From the NCBI GenBank assembly GCA_963773665.1, contig CAVZBZ010000004.1, positions 558,001-622,000 of the forward strand: a DNA stretch of 64,000 bases, given 5' to 3'. Positions within the stretch are counted from its first letter, which is position 1; every line of letters starts with the position of its first letter. Below the pieces are notes generated by a model. The model did not search any database. It worked only from the letters and a program-made list of their open reading frames with translations, and was not told the DNA's origin. Shown in pieces: positions 19,665 through 28,645 of the stretch. Source of the DNA: DATJLY01 sp963773665. Lineage in GTDB: Bacteria > Pseudomonadota > Alphaproteobacteria > ATCC43930 > CGMCC-115725. A program made the position numbers and the translations under genes.

Positions 19665-20743
19665 TTCTTCGCGGTGAAGATCTTGTCGATCTCCTTCCAG
19701 GTCTCGTACGCCTCGGGATGGGCGTCGTACCAGGCGACGTCGATCCGCTCGAATTTCCGGCCGCGCTCCTTTTCGAGATCGGCGACGATCTTGTGCGTGC
19801 CGGTCTCGGGGAAGAGGTGCAGGTCGGTCTCCCAGGTCTGCCGCACCAGCGCCTGGCCTTCCGGCGTCATCAGGAAGGCGGCATAGAGTTTTCCGGCGTT
19901 GGGATGGGGCGCGTTCTTCGGCACGGCGACATAGAAATATCCCAAGGCCGGGAAATCCGCGGGCGGCACCTGCACGACCGGTGCGCCTTTGCGCACGATG
20001 TCGAAGAAATCGGTGCCGGAGCAGGTGATGGCGAAGGCGAGGAACTCGCCGGTGGCGAGCCGCTCGCCCTCGTTGCAGCGCATGAGGCCCGCCACCTGGT
20101 CCGACATCTTGCGCGCGAAGTCGAGCGCGCGATCGGGTCCCCACAGGTCCTTGGCGGCAAGCACGTCGAAATTGGCGGCATACGGCGTCGCCGCGATCTT
20201 GCCCTTCCATTCGGGCTTCAGGAGATCGGTCAGAAGCTTCGGCTTCGAGGGGGCGAGCTGCGAGTTGTAGGCAATGCCGGGAAGCGCCGTCACGACCTTG
20301 AGGAGCGTGCCATCGAGATCGACGATCTCGTCGGTGATCCGTCCCGGCAGCATTTTTTGCCACGGCGCCGCCAAAAATAGTTTTCGGGGCGCGAGCCGCG
20401 ACAGGACGTCGGCATAGCCGATATAGACATCGGTCGACGACGGCTGGCCGGCCGCCTCGCGCATGGCGATGTCGTTGCCGACTTGCGGCATCGAGCTGCC
20501 GGGCGTGAAGACGATCGGCAGATCGACGCCGAACGTCTTTTTTATGGCCTGCTCGTAAAGCGGCGCGCCTTGCGTGCCGCCCAGCGTGCCTTCGCCCCAG
20601 GACAGCGTGAGCGCGCCATCCGCCTTGGCGGCGGCGATCGCTGCCGTCATTTCGGGACTGAAGTCGGCGGCCGGCGCGGGGCTCGCGACAACCCACGCAA
20701 ACGCCAAAACGCCCAGCGCGCATCCCATCTGCATTCGGTTCAT
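19661..20743 (-). CDS. ABC transporter extracellular substrate-binding protein, iron(III) type
   Basis: A 360-residue periplasmic binding protein (SBP family 1, FbpA/ThiB-like). A signal peptide ends near PAPAADF. The mature protein opens with AKADGALTLSWGEGTLGG and contains TPGSSMPQVGNDI, then TALPGIAYNSQL and PEWKGKIAATPYAANFD, features of the ferric/thiamine/putrescine class. The ATG is preceded by CAGGGGG. Its stop overlaps the start of the permease gene. The tyrosine pair typical of FbpA iron ligands is not obvious, so ferric iron is only one option. Confidence 0.85.
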   Translation of the reverse strand: MNRMQMGCALGVLAFAWVVASPAPAADFSPEMTAAIAAAKADGALTLSWGEGTLGGTQGAPLYEQAIKKTFGVDLPIVFTPGSSMPQVGNDIAMREAAGQPSSTDVYIGYADVLSRLAPRKLFLAAPWQKMLPGRITDEIVDLDGTLLKVVTALPGIAYNSQLAPSKPKLLTDLLKPEWKGKIAATPYAANFDVLAAKDLWGPDRALDFARKMSDQVAGLMRCNEGERLATGEFLAFAITCSGTDFFDIVRKGAPVVQVPPADFPALGYFYVAVPKNAPHPNAGKLYAAFLMTPEGQALVRQTWETDLHLFPETGTHKIVADLEKERGRKFERIDVAWYDAHPEAYETWKEIDKIFTAKK

Positions 20744-20761
20744 GGCGTCGCCCCCTGCTGT

Positions 20762-20777
20762 CCCGGTGACAACCGGG
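20762..20777 (-). promoter_or_regulatory. Perfect inverted repeat upstream of the binding-protein gene
   Basis: CCCGGT-GACA-ACCGGG is a perfect 6-bp-arm inverted repeat 18 bp upstream of the iron-type binding-protein start. It could be an operator or a hairpin in the leader. The rest of 20744-20998 holds the coding-like remnant described next and no clear promoter. Confidence 0.35.
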
Positions 20778-20828
20778 TTGCAGCGAACTTAAGATGGTTT
20801 TGCCGCCGAGGGTAGATGCAACGAAGCC

Positions 20829-20921
20829 TTGGGCGCGGGGGAGGGGCTTTGCTTCTTCGAGGTGCTCGATCCCGAAACCGGCGCGCGCCCGCTCGAGGAG
20901 GGCGGCTGCCCTTATCTCTAG
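20829..20921 (+). pseudogene. Coding-like remnant (30 codons, unrecognised)
   Basis: Between two divergent transporter operons, a 30-codon frame from a TTG at 20829 to a TAG at 20919-20921 encodes LCFFEVLDPETGARPLEE and ends GGCPYL. Codon choice is like that of neighbouring genes (G or C in nearly all third positions). The stretch has no ATG and no ribosome binding site. It looks like the 3' end of a lost gene rather than a live one. I do not recognise the family. Confidence 0.3.
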
Positions 20922-20998
20922 TGCACCGGGACAACGCCCGCGTTATTCTGCGCGCTCGCAACGAGCGGCGCCTAGCCCCATAAACGAGAGGAAACGCC

Positions 20999-22234
20999 AT
21001 GCCCAATAAGTTCAACCGCCGTACCGTCATGCTTGGTACGGCCGCCGCCGCGGCAACGGCGGCGCTGCCCCGCGTCGCGTTCGCGCAAGGCGCGCCCTTG
21101 CGGCTCGGCCTCCTCTGCGTGAAGACGGGGCCGCTGGCCGAGGGCGGCATCCAGATGGAGCAGGGCCTCACCGCGTTCCTCAAGGACCGCAACATGACCT
21201 TGGCCGGGCGCAAGGTCGAATTCATCGTCGCCGATACCGGCGGCAACCCGGCCGGCGCCAAGAACAAGGCGCAGGAGCTGGTCGAGCGCAACCATGTCGA
21301 TGTCGTGGCGGGCCCATTGGCCGCGTTCGAGCTGCTCGCCATCACCGATTACATGGCGCAGCACAAGATACCGATGCTCAGCCTCGCCGCCGCCGAGGAC
21401 ATGACGCAGCGCAAGCCCAACCCCTATTTCCTGCGCGCGTCGGCGACCTCGTCGCAGGCGATGAAGCCGCTCGCCGACTACGCCGCGAAGGAGCTGAAGT
21501 TCAAGCGCATCGTCTGCATCGCCGAGGATTTCGCGTTCGGCTACGAGCAGATGGGCGGCTTCCAGCAGGTGTTCGAGGACGCGGGCGGCAAGGTGCTGAA
21601 GAAGCTCTATCCGCCGCTCGGCACTGCCGACCTCACGCCCTATATCGCGCAGATCGGCGATTGCGACGCGGTGTGCCAGGGCTTTGCCTCGGCGGCACCG
21701 GTGAAGTTCATCAAGCAGTACATCGACGCCGGCATGAAGTTTCCGGTGATCGGCGGCGAGACGGCGGGCGACGACGCGCTCTTGAAGAGCTTCGGCGACG
21801 AAGCCATCGGCATGATCACCGCCATACCCTACACCGCCGATCTCAAGAACGCGGCGAACGAGCATTTCCTCGCCGTCATGAAGAAGGAATACAACGTCCC
21901 CGTCGGACAGTACGCAGCGCTCCTCTGGCTCAACGGCCAGATCATCGAAGAGGCCCTGAAGAAGACCGGCGGCAAGGCGGACGACAAGGACGAGCTTATC
22001 AAGGCGATGCGCGCGGTCGAGCTCAAGGAGACGCTGCGCGGACCGGTGCGGTTCGACCATTTCGGCAACGTCATCGGCAACATCTTCATCCGCAAGATGG
22101 AGAAGAAGGACGGCGCGCTCGTCAACTCGACGATCAAGACCTATACGGACGTGGGCCAGTTCTGGCCGTACGACGAGAAGAAAATCCTGGCGCAGCCGGT
22201 CTATTCCCGCGACTTCCCGCCGCTCAAGGCCTGA
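20999..22234 (+). CDS. Branched-chain-type ABC transporter substrate-binding protein
   Basis: A 411-residue periplasmic protein of the LivJ/Peripla_BP_6 group. The N-terminus has a twin-arginine motif (NRRTVMLG) followed by an Ala-rich stretch ending AFAQG, so export by Tat is likely. The binding fold begins LRLGLLCVKTGPLAEGG. Family members bind leucine-type amino acids, urea, amides or aromatic acids. GAGAGGAAAC precedes the ATG. It heads a five-gene operon with livH, livM, livG and livF homologues, whose ligand could be the substrate of the amidohydrolase that follows. Confidence 0.9.
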   Translation: MPNKFNRRTVMLGTAAAAATAALPRVAFAQGAPLRLGLLCVKTGPLAEGGIQMEQGLTAFLKDRNMTLAGRKVEFIVADTGGNPAGAKNKAQELVERNHVDVVAGPLAAFELLAITDYMAQHKIPMLSLAAAEDMTQRKPNPYFLRASATSSQAMKPLADYAAKELKFKRIVCIAEDFAFGYEQMGGFQQVFEDAGGKVLKKLYPPLGTADLTPYIAQIGDCDAVCQGFASAAPVKFIKQYIDAGMKFPVIGGETAGDDALLKSFGDEAIGMITAIPYTADLKNAANEHFLAVMKKEYNVPVGQYAALLWLNGQIIEEALKKTGGKADDKDELIKAMRAVELKETLRGPVRFDHFGNVIGNIFIRKMEKKDGALVNSTIKTYTDVGQFWPYDEKKILAQPVYSRDFPPLKA

Positions 22235-22247
22235 CCTCCTCGGTCCC

Positions 22248-22272
22248 GCCCTCTCCCCTCCGGGGAGAGGGC
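22248..22272. repeat. GC-rich dispersed palindrome between SBP and permease genes
   Basis: An 11-bp stem (22248-22258 with 22262-22272, core CCCTCTCCCC/GGGGAGAGGG) closes on the loop TCC, followed by GCCGGGGTGAGGGG. This sequence type is a well-known dispersed intergenic repeat in high-GC proteobacteria. It sits 14 bp after the binding-protein stop, inside the operon. Such hairpins can protect the upstream part of a message from 3' exonucleases; here that is inference. Confidence 0.65.
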
Positions 22273-22307
22273 CGGGGTGAGGGGGCGTGCAGCGCAATAG
22301 TGCCGCG

Positions 22308-23171
22308 ATGAACCTCTACATTTTGCTGGCGATCAACAGCGTCGCGCTGGGCGGGCTCCTGTTCCTGCTGTCGTCGGGCTTCTCGCTCATCTTCGGCCTC
22401 ATGCGCATCCCGAACCTGACGCACGGCTCGCTCTTCATGCTCGGCGCCTATTTCGGCGCGAGCTTCTATCTCTGGGGGAAGCTCGATTTCTGGCTCTCGG
22501 CGCTCCTTGCCGCCGTTCTCGTGGCGCTTTTCGGCGGGATCGTCGAACGCCTGCTGCTGCGGCGCCTTGCCGGCAACGAGCTGGCGCAGGTGCTGGTGAC
22601 GCTCGGCATCTCGTTCATGGTCGCCGATCTCTGCCTCATGGAATGGACCGGCGATCCGATTTCGGTGGCGACGCCGCCGCTGCTGCAAGGGGGCACGCGC
22701 ATCTTCGGCGTGGCGTTTCCGATCTACCGCCTCGGGGTCATCGTCATCGCCCTCGTCGTCGCGCTGGCGCTCTGGCTTCTGCTCGAGCGCACGAGGCTTG
22801 GCGCCATGATCCGCGCCGGGGTCGACGATCCCGACATGGCGCGCGTCGTCGGCATCCGCGTGTCGCGGCTCTTCACCATCGTGTTCTGCCTGGGCGCCGG
22901 GCTCGCTGGATTCGGCGGCATGATCGCCGCGCCGATTCTCTCGGTCTATCCGGGCCTCGACAACGAGATGCTGCCCCTGGCGCTCGTCGTCGTGATCCTG
23001 GGCGGCACGGGCAGCCTCATGGGCTCGCTCCTCGGCAGCTTCATCGTCGCGTTTCTCTATAATTACGGCCAGGCGCTCTTGCCGGAGCTCGCGTATTTCG
23101 TGCTGTTCCTGCCGATGGTGCTGATGCTGGCGGTGCGGCCGAGGGGCCTGTTCGGCCGGCACGCGCCGTGA
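22308..23171 (+). CDS. livH: Branched-chain-type ABC transporter permease LivH
   Basis: An inner-membrane permease of about 287 residues with eight or so hydrophobic helices. The family features are GLMRIPNLTHGSLFMLGAY near the N-terminus, and GVDDPDMARVVGIRVSRLF, the cytoplasmic loop contacting the ATPase, in the middle. The ATG at 22308 gives the typical N-terminus MNLYILL; a GTG at 22287, seven codons upstream, is also possible and has better purine-rich upstream sequence. Its stop overlaps the GTG of livM. Confidence 0.9.
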   Translation: MNLYILLAINSVALGGLLFLLSSGFSLIFGLMRIPNLTHGSLFMLGAYFGASFYLWGKLDFWLSALLAAVLVALFGGIVERLLLRRLAGNELAQVLVTLGISFMVADLCLMEWTGDPISVATPPLLQGGTRIFGVAFPIYRLGVIVIALVVALALWLLLERTRLGAMIRAGVDDPDMARVVGIRVSRLFTIVFCLGAGLAGFGGMIAAPILSVYPGLDNEMLPLALVVVILGGTGSLMGSLLGSFIVAFLYNYGQALLPELAYFVLFLPMVLMLAVRPRGLFGRHAP

Positions 23172-24144
23172 GCGCGCGAGCGGTCGCCGCCGTCATCGCC
23201 ATCGCCGCGCTCGCAACGCTGCCGCTGTGGCTTGCCGACACCTATTCCGTCAACGTCGCGAGCCAGATCCTGCTGAACGCAGTTTTCGCCTTGGGCCTCA
23301 ACGTGCTCGTGGGTTATGGCGGGCTCGTGTCATTGGGCCATGCCGGGCTTCTGGGGATCGCGGCCTATGCGGCGGCGATCCTGCTTCAGGCGGGCTGGGG
23401 ACATGCGGTCGCGATCCTCGGCGCGCTTGGTGCGACGCTCGTCGGCGCGGCGCTCTTCGCGGCGCTGGCGCTGCGCGCGAGCGGCATCGGCTTCGTCATG
23501 ATCACGCTCGCCATCGGGCAGATTCTGTGGGGCCTGGCCTATCGCTGGCTCAGCCTCACGAACGGCGACAACGGCATCAACGTAGAATCGCGCCCCGCGC
23601 CGTTCGGCATATCATTGGACGGCGCGCCTGCGTTCTATTACGCGACGCTCGCCACATTCCTCCTTACCGTGCTCGCGGTCTTCGTCTTCACCCGCTCCTC
23701 CTTCGGCGTGAGCCTGCTGGGGACGCGCGACCAGCCGCGCCGCATGACGGCATTGGGATATAACGTCTGGCTCATCCGCTTTTGCGCCTGCCTCTTCTCG
23801 GGTTTTTTGAGCGGCGTCGGCGGCATCCTCTTTCTCTACTACAACGAGTTCATCAGTCCCCACGCGATCCAGCTCTCGGCCTCGGCCGAGGCGCTGCTCA
23901 TGGTGATCTCGGGCGGCTCCGGCACGCTCTTGGGGCCGATCGCCGGCGCGGCGCTCGTCATCATCATGAAGAACGTCGCAAGCGCCTATATCGAGCGCTG
24001 GAACTTCGTGCTCGGCGCGATTTTCGTCGCCATCGTGATCTTCATGCCGGAAGGCTTCGTGCCGGGCTCGGTGCGGCTCGCGCGCTGGGGCCTGCGCGCC
24101 CTGCGGCCGCGGCCGGCGCCGGTTCCGGCGAAGGGCGAGGGACG

Positions 24145-24148
<4 letters not shown>
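23168..24148 (+). CDS. livM: Branched-chain-type ABC transporter permease LivM
   Basis: The second permease of the liv-type importer, 326 residues. It shows GLNVLVGYGGLVSLGHAGLLG and the loop GTRDQPRRMTALGYNVWLIR, both characteristic of LivM. The GTG start overlaps the livH stop (GTGA), and its own TGA overlaps the livG ATG (ATGA), so the operon is translationally coupled throughout. It forms the membrane channel with LivH. Confidence 0.92.
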
Positions 24149-24871
<723 letters not shown>

Positions 24872-24882
<11 letters not shown>

Positions 24883-25588
24883 CGCGCTCGCGCTTACCGA
24901 GATCGACGCCTTCTATGGCGACAGCCACGTGCTGCACAACGTGTCGCTGCGTCTCGTCGAGGGGCGGCTGCTCGCGCTTTTGGGCCGCAACGGCGCCGGC
25001 AAATCGACCTGCATGAACGTCGCGGTCGGGCTTTTGGCGCCGCGCCGCGGCGCGGTCGCGGTGTTCGGCGAGCCCGTCACCGGGCGGCTTCCGGAACAGA
25101 TCGCGGCGACGGGCATGGCCCTCGTGCCGCAGGGGCGCCGCATCTTCAAGAGCCTCACCGTGCGCGAGAACCTCATCGTCGCGGCGCGTCCGCCGGCTTC
25201 GGGCGCGCAGCCCGGCTGGGATCTCGACCGCGTTGCCGCCGCCTTCCCGCGGCTCGGCGAGCGCCGCAACCAGGTCGCGGGCTATCTCTCGGGCGGCGAG
25301 CAGCAGATGCTTGCCATCGGCCGCGCCCTCATGTCCAATCCGCGCGTTCTTTTGATGGACGAGCCATCGGAGGGGCTGGCGCCGCAGATCGTGGCCGAAG
25401 TGATGGCGACGATCCGGCGCTTGAAACAAGAGGGCCTGTCGATCCTTCTCGTCGAGCAGAACGTGAAGCTGGCGTTCGCCGTCGCCGACGATGTCGTGCT
25501 GCTCAACAACGGCCGCGTCGCCGCCGAGGGTCCCGCCGCCGAAATATCAGCCCGCGCCGATTTGCACCAGCATCTCGGCGTCTATTAA
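24872..25588 (+). CDS. livF: Branched-chain-type ABC transporter ATPase LivF
   Basis: The second ATPase of the importer, 238 residues. It has Walker A GRNGAGKST, signature LSGGEQQMLAIGRAL, Walker B VLLMDEPSEGLAP and the family-typical VEQNVKLAFAVAD. Start is a TTG at 24872, eleven bases inside the livG end, so translation is coupled. It completes the SBP-LivHMGF set; nothing is missing from this importer. Confidence 0.93.
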
Positions 25589-25601
25589 CAGGGAGACGCG
25601 A

Positions 25602-26729
25602 ATGCTGTTTTCATGCAGTCCGGCCGCGGCAGCGAGCGGCAGGGTCGTGGGGCGGCGCGCCGGGCGCGGGCCAAAGCACTTCACGGTCGACATCCATTGC
25701 CACGTCGAGACGCCGGAGGCGACCGATCTCGTGCGCGGCGTGAGCCACGCGCCCGAGAGCAACATGGTCTTTTCCAACGAGGCGACGCGCGCAGTGAACC
25801 GCAAACAGCAGGAAGACATCCGCACCGCCATCACCTCGGTCGCGGCGCGGCTCGAGCACATGGACCGCACCGGAATCGACATCCAGGCGGTCTCGACCTC
25901 GCCGATGCAATATTACTACTGGGCCGAACCCGAGCTTGGCCGCCAGACCGCGCGTCTCATCAACGAGAACATCGCGCGCATTTGCGGCGATCATCCCGAC
26001 CGCTTCGTAGGATTGGCCACCGTGCCGCTCCAGGCGCCCGATCTCGCGGTCGCCGAGCTCGAACGCGCGGTGAAGCAGCTTGGCATGCGCGGCGTCGAGA
26101 TCTGCACCAACGTCAATGGCGAGGAGCTGTCGGCCGAGCGCTTCCGCCCGTTCTTCGCGAAGGCCGAGGAGCTCGGCATCCTCATCTTCATGCATCCCTC
26201 GGGCTTCACGCACGGCCAGCGCCTGAGCGACCATTACTTCATCAACGTGATCGGCAATCCGCTCGATTCGACGGTTGCGGTGCATCACTTGATCTTCGAC
26301 GGCGTGCTCGAGCGCTATCCCGGCCTCAAGATCGTGGTGGCGCATGGCGGGGGTTATCTGCCGGCCTATTCCGGGCGCATCGACCACGCGCACGGCGCCC
26401 GCCCCGACTGCCGCCGCGTGATTTCCAAGAAGCCGACGAGCTATCTGCGCAAACTCTATTTCGACACGATCGTCTTCACGCACCATCAGCTCGAATATCT
26501 GGCGAGCCAATGGGGCGCCGATCACATCATGCTCGGCACCGACTACCCTTACGACATGGCGCTGCCGCGCGCGGTTCATTTCGTCGAAAGCGCCGATCTC
26601 GCCGAGCGCGAGAAATCCCTGATCCTCGGCGGCAACGCCGCGCGCCTCCTCAAGATCAAGCCGCCGCCCGCTCCGAAGCCGCCGCAGAAAAAGGCGCGCG
26701 CGAAGAAGGCGAAGGCAAAGCGGAGGTAG
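25602..26729 (+). CDS. Amidohydrolase family protein with basic C-terminal tail
   Basis: A 375-residue metal-dependent hydrolase or decarboxylase of the ACMSD/amidohydrolase-2 family. Metal-ligand motif HxH appears as DIHCHVE near residue 29. The barrel continues through FMHPSGFTHGQ, VVAHGGGYLPAYSGRIDHA and LGTDYPYDM. Members decarboxylate or hydrolyse aromatic or carboxylated ring compounds. The ATG at 25602 has AGGGAG before it. It follows livF by 13 bp and is probably the last gene of the liv operon. Oddly, it ends in a run rich in Lys, Ala and Pro (KPPQKKARAKKAKAKRR) not typical of the family. Confidence 0.86.
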   Translation: MLFSCSPAAAASGRVVGRRAGRGPKHFTVDIHCHVETPEATDLVRGVSHAPESNMVFSNEATRAVNRKQQEDIRTAITSVAARLEHMDRTGIDIQAVSTSPMQYYYWAEPELGRQTARLINENIARICGDHPDRFVGLATVPLQAPDLAVAELERAVKQLGMRGVEICTNVNGEELSAERFRPFFAKAEELGILIFMHPSGFTHGQRLSDHYFINVIGNPLDSTVAVHHLIFDGVLERYPGLKIVVAHGGGYLPAYSGRIDHAHGARPDCRRVISKKPTSYLRKLYFDTIVFTHHQLEYLASQWGADHIMLGTDYPYDMALPRAVHFVESADLAEREKSLILGGNAARLLKIKPPPAPKPPQKKARAKKAKAKRR

Positions 26730-26744
26730 GACGTACGTCGCCAG

Positions 26745-28085
26745 CTAACCCGCGAGCGTCATCAGTTCGCGCACCGAGCGGATCTCGTCGAGCGCGCCGA
26801 TCGCGTCCTTGAGCCGCGCCGCTGCCGCGTCGCCCAGGACGGGCGCGGCGAGGCTCGAGAATTTCTCCTCGATGCGGCGTCCTTGCGCCGCCACGTCGGC
26901 GCCGGGAATGCCGGAATCGTGTGCGGCGGAGAATTTCCGGCCGTCATCGAGCGTCACTTCGAGCGCGGCGCGCGAGCTTTCCCAACCGTCGACGAATTCG
27001 ATCCGCACCTTGTCGCGCAGATCCGCAAGACGCGGCTCCGCCGTGCGCGCGTCGCTATATGTCGAAAGCCGCGCCGTATCGATCCCGGCGAGCGCCAGCG
27101 CGACCGTGAAGCGGAGCGAGAATTTCGCCTCGAGCCCGGTTTGAGGCACGGCGATATTGCACACCTTGTCGGCGCCGCGGTCGATCGTGAGCGCGATCGC
27201 GCGCACCTTCGCCGCATCGAAACCCTGTTGCCGCGCGACATTCCGTGCGCATTCAATGGGCGCATGCGTCAGATAGCAGGCGGCGTGATACTTGAAGAGG
27301 TTGCCGCGCACGTAATATCCCTCGGGCGGCGCGGCAAGCGCGGCGTCCGGATGAAAGTCCGGCCCGTGCGTCGCGGCGAAGCCTTGCGCACATTCGATCG
27401 CGTCGCTCCGGCTCGTGAATCCCTTCGCGGCGAGCCGCGCGGCCAGCAGCCCGTTCTCGGCCGCCTTGCCGGCGTGGAGCGGCTTGCACATCGTGCCGAA
27501 CATCGATTTGAGCCCGGCCGCCTCGGTCGCGGCGATGCCGAGCGCCATCGCCGTCCGCGCCGGGTCGAGCCGCAACAGCCGCGCGCACGCGGATGCTGCG
27601 CCGAAGCTTCCCGCCGTCGCGGTCGCGTGAAAGCCGAGCGCATAGTGCCCGGGCGCCACCGCGACGCCGACCCGGCACAGCGTCTCGTAGCCCGCGACAT
27701 AGGCGGCAAGAATCTCGCGCCCGCTCGCGTCGATCGCTTCACCGAGCGCCAGGACGGCCGGCAGCACCGCCACGGTCGGATGGCCGATATAAGAAAGATG
27801 CACGTCGTCGTAATCGAGCGCGTGCGAGGCCGCGCCGTTCACCAGCGCGGCCAAGAGCGGCGGCGCCTTGGCGCGCCGCCCGACCAAGGTCGCAACGAAG
27901 TTGCCGCCTTCGCTTGCCGCTTCGTCGGCGATGATGGACGAAAGCGGCTCGCGCGAGCCTGCGAGCGTCACCGCGAACCAATCGAGAATTGCTTGCCGCG
28001 CGACCGCGCGGATGTCGCTAGGAAGCGCCCCGTATTCGAGCGCGGCGCTCCGCTCGGCGAGTTGCGCGGTCAGTCCTGACGTCAT
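26745..28085 (-). CDS. MmgE/PrpD family protein
   Basis: A 446-residue protein of the MmgE/PrpD family, which includes 2-methylcitrate dehydratase and cis-aconitate decarboxylase. Family features include NGAASHALDYDDVHLSYIGH near residue 85, then GFHATATAGSFGAASACARLL and the central GTMCKPLHAGKAAENGLLAA. Those histidines and the Lys-Pro-Leu-His motif belong to the proposed active site. Without citrate-cycle neighbours the substrate cannot be named. It lies downstream of gcrA on the same strand and converges with the amidohydrolase. Confidence 0.88.
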   Translation of the reverse strand: MTSGLTAQLAERSAALEYGALPSDIRAVARQAILDWFAVTLAGSREPLSSIIADEAASEGGNFVATLVGRRAKAPPLLAALVNGAASHALDYDDVHLSYIGHPTVAVLPAVLALGEAIDASGREILAAYVAGYETLCRVGVAVAPGHYALGFHATATAGSFGAASACARLLRLDPARTAMALGIAATEAAGLKSMFGTMCKPLHAGKAAENGLLAARLAAKGFTSRSDAIECAQGFAATHGPDFHPDAALAAPPEGYYVRGNLFKYHAACYLTHAPIECARNVARQQGFDAAKVRAIALTIDRGADKVCNIAVPQTGLEAKFSLRFTVALALAGIDTARLSTYSDARTAEPRLADLRDKVRIEFVDGWESSRAALEVTLDDGRKFSAAHDSGIPGADVAAQGRRIEEKFSSLAAPVLGDAAAARLKDAIGALDEIRSVRELMTLAG

Positions 28086-28148
28086 CGCCGCCTCCGCCCA
28101 TTTTCCCGGGCGGAGGCTGGCACAGAGGCGCCGGTCAGGAAAGCGCGA

Positions 28149-28490
28149 TCAGGCGGCGCTTGTCGTCTTCGGCCGGAGATAGGCCATCGCCGCGTGCTTG
28201 GCGCAGTACGGTTTGCCGGGCAGCGGCCGCTCGCCGCAGAACTTGAAGTCCCTGTCGCCGGGGTGGCCATTCGGCCAGGTGCAGATCGGCGGCTGGACGC
28301 CGAGCCCGCGCCGCCGGGTCGGCGGGCGCTTCAAGGGCGACGGCCGCGGCTTCAAGGCAAGCCGGTGGGCCTTGCCGATGACGGCGTTCTTGCTGATCGC
28401 CAGGCGCCTCCCGATCTCGGCGGTCGGCAAACCTTCGTCCCAAAGCAAGATAAGGCGGTCGATGAGATCGGCGTTCCAGATCGTCTCCAT
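28149..28490 (-). CDS. gcrA: GcrA family cell-cycle regulator
   Basis: GcrA is an alphaproteobacterial transcription factor that binds sigma-70 RNA polymerase and acts at promoters carrying GANTC sites methylated by CcrM. The 113-residue protein has the N-terminal helix-turn-helix (NADLIDRLILLWDEGLPTAE, then ISKNAVIGKAHRL). The C-terminal polymerase-binding part has conserved CTWPNGHPGDRDFKFCG and PYCAKHAAMAY. The start METIWN is at 28490. Its upstream region has a predicted promoter with two GANTC sites. It is the strongest single marker that this genome is alphaproteobacterial. Non-Caulobacter genomes often carry several GcrA paralogues, so it may not be the main cell-cycle copy. Confidence 0.93.
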   Translation of the reverse strand: METIWNADLIDRLILLWDEGLPTAEIGRRLAISKNAVIGKAHRLALKPRPSPLKRPPTRRRGLGVQPPICTWPNGHPGDRDFKFCGERPLPGKPYCAKHAAMAYLRPKTTSAA

Positions 28491-28537
28491 GGTGTCCTAC
28501 CGTATCATGGGGTAGAGCCGTGGGTGGCCTACTAGAT

Positions 28538-28566
28538 ACAGTAGCACGACTCGTCCGACTCGCCAA
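28538..28566 (-). promoter_or_regulatory. Predicted gcrA promoter with two GANTC methylation sites
   Basis: Minus-strand TTGGCG (28566-28561) and TACTGT (28543-28538) are 17 bp apart, 47 bp before the gcrA ATG. GACTC occurs at 28548-28552 and again at 28557-28561, within the spacer and touching the -35 box. GANTC is the CcrM methylation target that GcrA recognises, so self-regulation is plausible. The -10 match is only partial. Confidence 0.45.
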
Positions 28567-28580
28567 AGCGATTCTCGCGC

Positions 28581-28607
28581 CGCGGGCGCAAAAAGACACC
28601 GCCCGCG
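28581..28607 (-). terminator. Hairpin downstream of the cold-shock gene
   Basis: CGCGGGCG (28581-28588) and CGCCCGCG (28600-28607) form a perfect 8-bp GC stem with an 11-base loop that contains a T-run on the minus strand. It lies 38 bp after the cold-shock gene stop. The T-run is in the loop rather than after the stem, so termination is uncertain. Confidence 0.4.
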
Positions 28608-28645
28608 CACGCTCCGCGCGCTGGCCGGTTTGCGCCTTGAAATCG

